A DNA stretch of 64,000 nt from CAVXEH01 sp963805645 (lineage in GTDB: Bacteria; Chloroflexota; Limnocylindria; QHBO01), in NCBI GenBank assembly GCA_963805645.1, contig CAWDVA010000005.1, positions 372,001 to 436,000 on the forward strand. The letters are read 5' to 3'. The notes under the pieces are model-generated. The model made no database searches and was not told the DNA's origin. It was given only the letters and a program-made list of their open reading frames with translations. The translations under genes and the position numbers were made by a program. Numbering within the stretch: the stretch's first letter is position 1; each line of letters starts with the position of its first letter. Of this stretch, positions 62,144-64,000 are shown in pieces.

Positions 62144-62800
62144 GTGGCAAGGGTTCCTCGGCCCGCCGTGGTCGTGATCGTAGCGGCGACACTGCTCTGG
62201 ACCGCGTGCTCTGAGGCCCCACCGTCGGGTCTCGACGAGCTTCGCGCGATGCCCGAGTCAGCACTCGCGCCACTGAGCTCCGAGTCGCTCGCGAAAGGAG
62301 GCGGAAATGCGAGCCAGGGTATCGACGGACCTATTCCCGCCGAAGCCTGGAACATCCTTGGGACCAATCTCTCCATTCCCAAGATCGAGGACTTTTATGC
62401 GGGGGAGCTGGCATCGCGAGGCTGGGCGGCGGGTGGCGGGGAGAGTGGAATCACTGGCACACACGAGGTCGAGGCTCGCGCCTGGCACCGCGATGGATTG
62501 GTGTTCCGGCTTGGATTCTGGAAGCTAGAGGAGTGGAGACAGGGCCACAAGGTTGGGCTCGACTACACGACCATCTTTGAGGTGCGACTCATTGCCCGCG
62601 GTTCCACAAAGCCTGCCACGTCGGAGTCCTCGCCGACCCTGGGTCTGCCGTTGGCCGTGTTGGCCGCCATCCCGAGGGGCGGGGAGCCGCCCGGACGTTG
62701 GGAACCGGATCGAACCTATGTCCGCGCGACAGCGCTCAGCCGTTCAACCTGCCCGATTCCGTGCTCAGCCAGGGCGCAGAAACGTGCTACCTCGAGGTAG
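62144..62800 (+). CDS. Lipoprotein, unknown, with unusual C-terminus
   Basis: A 218-residue predicted lipoprotein with a GTG start; signal peptide and lipobox WTAC (Cys at about residue 22). Residues ~65-150 look like a compact domain (NILGTNLSIPKIEDFYAGEL, RGWAAGGGESGITG, YTTIFEVRLIARG). The last ~50 residues are compositionally different and overlap copy B of the zinc-finger segment in another frame, so the natural end may lie earlier. A TAGGAT -10-like element 6 bp before the start suggests a leaderless mRNA. Divergent from the lipoprotein at 61470. Confidence 0.6.
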   Translation: MARVPRPAVVVIVAATLLWTACSEAPPSGLDELRAMPESALAPLSSESLAKGGGNASQGIDGPIPAEAWNILGTNLSIPKIEDFYAGELASRGWAAGGGESGITGTHEVEARAWHRDGLVFRLGFWKLEEWRQGHKVGLDYTTIFEVRLIARGSTKPATSESSPTLGLPLAVLAAIPRGGEPPGRWEPDRTYVRATALSRSTCPIPCSARAQKRATSR

Positions 62801-63078
62801 CTTGGCTCCGGCGGGCCGGAGCCGGCCACTTACTGCGTTCCCGAGGCGAGGCCTCGAGCGAGATCTCGCTCCCCCACCCTGTGCGCAACCGGGAGTGGCT
62901 GAAGGTCGCGCGCATCGAGTGCGCCGAATGCCACCAGGTCGTCGCACAAACCTCACCTGTTCAGCGGTACTGCGTCGAGTGTCGGCGGGCCTTGAAGGGA
63001 GCGCGCGCCCGCGACGCCGTCGACCGCGTCAGAGCGGCTCGTCGCCGTCACTCACCATGTGGTGGTGCGAACGGTTGA
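62698..63078 (+). CDS. Zinc-finger-like small protein, copy B
   Basis: A 126-codon frame whose conserved part is residues ~38-122: AWLRRAGAGHLLRSRGEASS, SEISLPHP, REWLKVARIECAECHQVV and QTSPVQRYCVECRRALK, then a basic helix (DAVDRVRAARRRHS). C-x2-C-x15-C-x2-C predicts a zinc ribbon. A GTG at 62761 is a more compact start than the TTG at 62698. A 16-bp palindrome, GCTACCTCGAGGTAGC (62786-62801), immediately precedes the block. It overlaps the 3' part of the lipoprotein gene. A diverged copy exists at 56489. Function unknown; a DNA- or RNA-binding adaptor is a guess. Confidence 0.6.
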   Translation: MGTGSNLCPRDSAQPFNLPDSVLSQGAETCYLEVAWLRRAGAGHLLRSRGEASSEISLPHPVRNREWLKVARIECAECHQVVAQTSPVQRYCVECRRALKGARARDAVDRVRAARRRHSPCGGANG

Positions 63079-63173
63079 ACCTCGGGAGCCTTGACTGCCG
63101 AACGTGACAGCATGGTGCTTGGGGACAATCCCGGGTATCCCTCGCGCCCCGGTGTCGTCAGACTCGCGAGCGT

Positions 63174-63671
63174 CTAGTGAATCCCACCGAAGAGTTGCAG
63201 GACGCCGATCAGGACCCCCAGCAGAACCAGGATTGCCAGGACCGCAGCCGTGCCACCACCCAGCAGCCAACCCGTGGTCGCATCCATCGAGCGCTGCATG
63301 CGGTCTCGCTCATCCGGGGACTCCTGTCCTCGAAGCCATGATGGTTTTAGCCACCATGGGGGCCTGAATGCCCAACGCAAGGTCACGACTCCGCTTGCCA
63401 ACAGGGCCACCCCAAGGAAGTAGCTCACCACCAAGGGAAGCGAGTCACGGGCGAGGAATGCCAGGTTGGCCACTCCTGCGAGGACGAGCGTCAAGCCGCC
63501 GGGAAGGAATACGGAGGGCGCGTTTCGCCACCAGATTGGAGCTTTTGGATTCTGAAAGCTCCTCGACTTAGGTCTGAGACGTCCAGTCAGGTAGGCAGTC
63601 CCCTCCACCATGAGCGCCAGCCCCATGACAATTATCAGAACGGGGGTCATATATTCGTGCTCACGAGACAT
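63174..63671 (-). CDS. Polytopic membrane protein, unknown
   Basis: A 165-residue protein with four predicted helices: VLIIVMGLALMVEGTAYLTG, VFLPGGLTLVLAGVANLAFL, LVVSYFLGVALLASGVVTL and GGGTAAVLAILVLLGVLIGVLQLF. A Trp-rich loop (RPPWWLKPSWLRGQ) precedes the last helix. The ATG at 63671 overlaps the upstream partial gene's stop by 11 bp, suggesting translational coupling. No family recognised. Confidence 0.78.
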   Translation of the reverse strand: MSREHEYMTPVLIIVMGLALMVEGTAYLTGRLRPKSRSFQNPKAPIWWRNAPSVFLPGGLTLVLAGVANLAFLARDSLPLVVSYFLGVALLASGVVTLRWAFRPPWWLKPSWLRGQESPDERDRMQRSMDATTGWLLGGGTAAVLAILVLLGVLIGVLQLFGGIH

Positions 63672-64000
63672 TGGATACGTCAGGGCAGGTATGGGTCATC
63701 TGACAGACATAGTTGTACGGATCCAGTGGTGATGGGCCGGATGGGGGTGTGGTGAGATACGTCACCGCGCCATGCACGAGGTCGATTGCGCGATCCTCCA
63801 GCCAGGTGGCGAAGTGGCCCGCGCGCACTCCGACATCGCTGCCGACGATCCATCCTCCCACGCCACAGCCTCCGGCAGCTAAGGGGTTTTCAGTGAGGGC
63901 GCCGCATCCGGCGGCACTCAGGCTAGCCGCGCCGCCGCCAATCACCGTCTTCAAGAGGCCGACCGTGGCCGATCTGAGCCCACGCTGCCATTCGATGCGG
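63661..64000 (-). CDS. Partial gene running off the window, unknown
   Basis: The C-terminal ~113 residues of a larger protein; the frame stays open to the window edge. It starts, as far as visible, RIEWQRGLRSATVGLLK, then a glycine/alanine-rich stretch with three Cys (AAGCGALTENPLAAGGCGVG), AGHFATWLEDRAIDLVHG and a Pro-rich end. This could be the tail of an RHS/YD-repeat or similar large protein, but nothing in the fragment proves it. It is coupled to the membrane protein that follows. Confidence 0.5.
   Translation of the reverse strand, partial: RIEWQRGLRSATVGLLKTVIGGGAASLSAAGCGALTENPLAAGGCGVGGWIVGSDVGVRAGHFATWLEDRAIDLVHGAVTYLTTPPSGPSPLDPYNYVCQMTHTCPDVSNVS

Overview
The window is GC-rich bacterial chromosome, densely packed with overlapping genes. 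The mix of genes suggests a Chloroflexota-type organism, perhaps near the Limnocylindria or Ellin6529 lineages, although an actinobacterial relative cannot be excluded by reading alone. The reasons are the mraZ-rsmH-ftsL-ftsI-murF order, a proline-rich membrane protein with a four-cysteine head, sdhCDAB beside sucCD and propionyl-CoA genes, cydABDC, UnbU/UnbV homologues, a DUF3494 surface protein, and recurrent TAGAAT or TACAAT promoter elements. No rRNA, CRISPR array, recognisable transposase or prophage was seen.

Region 1 (1-7.4 kb, minus strand) is the division and cell-wall cluster, read mraZ, rsmH, a small unknown gene, ftsL, ftsI, murF. murF runs off the left edge. A promoter followed by four 10-bp-spaced MraZ boxes sits in front of mraZ. 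Behind the cluster lie a membrane protein, a small cysteine protein and the RNase P RNA gene.

Region 2 (7.4-20.7 kb) is a central-metabolism block. It holds an RNase HI family gene, sdhCDAB, isocitrate dehydrogenase, sucCD, methylmalonyl-CoA epimerase and mutase, and a three-part acyl-CoA carboxylase. Together these carry propionyl-CoA through methylmalonyl-CoA and succinyl-CoA to succinate and fumarate. A tRNA with CAT anticodon ends the block.

Region 3 (20.7-24.6 kb) carries parA-parB, preceded by two DnaA-box-like sites, and several small unknown genes. Region 4 (24.1-33.3 kb, minus strand) is an oxygen, iron and redox island: a lipoprotein, hemerythrin, Dps, a Trp/His-rich small protein, a PadR regulator with a 17-bp palindrome upstream, cytochrome bd genes cydABDC (cydD has a 1-nt frameshift) and an AhpD-like protein.

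Region 5 (33.4-47.3 kb) is a pentose locus: xylA-xylB with a perfect inverted-repeat operator, a D-xylose-type ABC transporter, a ROK repressor, an SDR, a sugar-dehydrogenase-like oxidoreductase and an aldose 1-epimerase. UnbU- and UnbV-type genes, known as neighbours in enediyne clusters, lie at its two ends with no polyketide synthase in view.

Region 6 (47.3-56.5 kb) is a mixed stress and envelope region: small membrane proteins, an XRE regulator, zwf, an atypical response regulator, a surface DUF3494 protein, DUF2254, an SDR and a VKOR-like protein. A tandem motif, TCATG-N8-TCATG, occurs three times within 2.4 kb here.

Region 7 (56.5-64 kb) looks accessory. A 1,476-residue secreted metalloprotease-like gene (interrupted by a 1-nt shift) and two lipoproteins are flanked by two diverged direct copies of a 245-bp zinc-finger-coding segment. 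A membrane protein and a partial gene run off the right edge.
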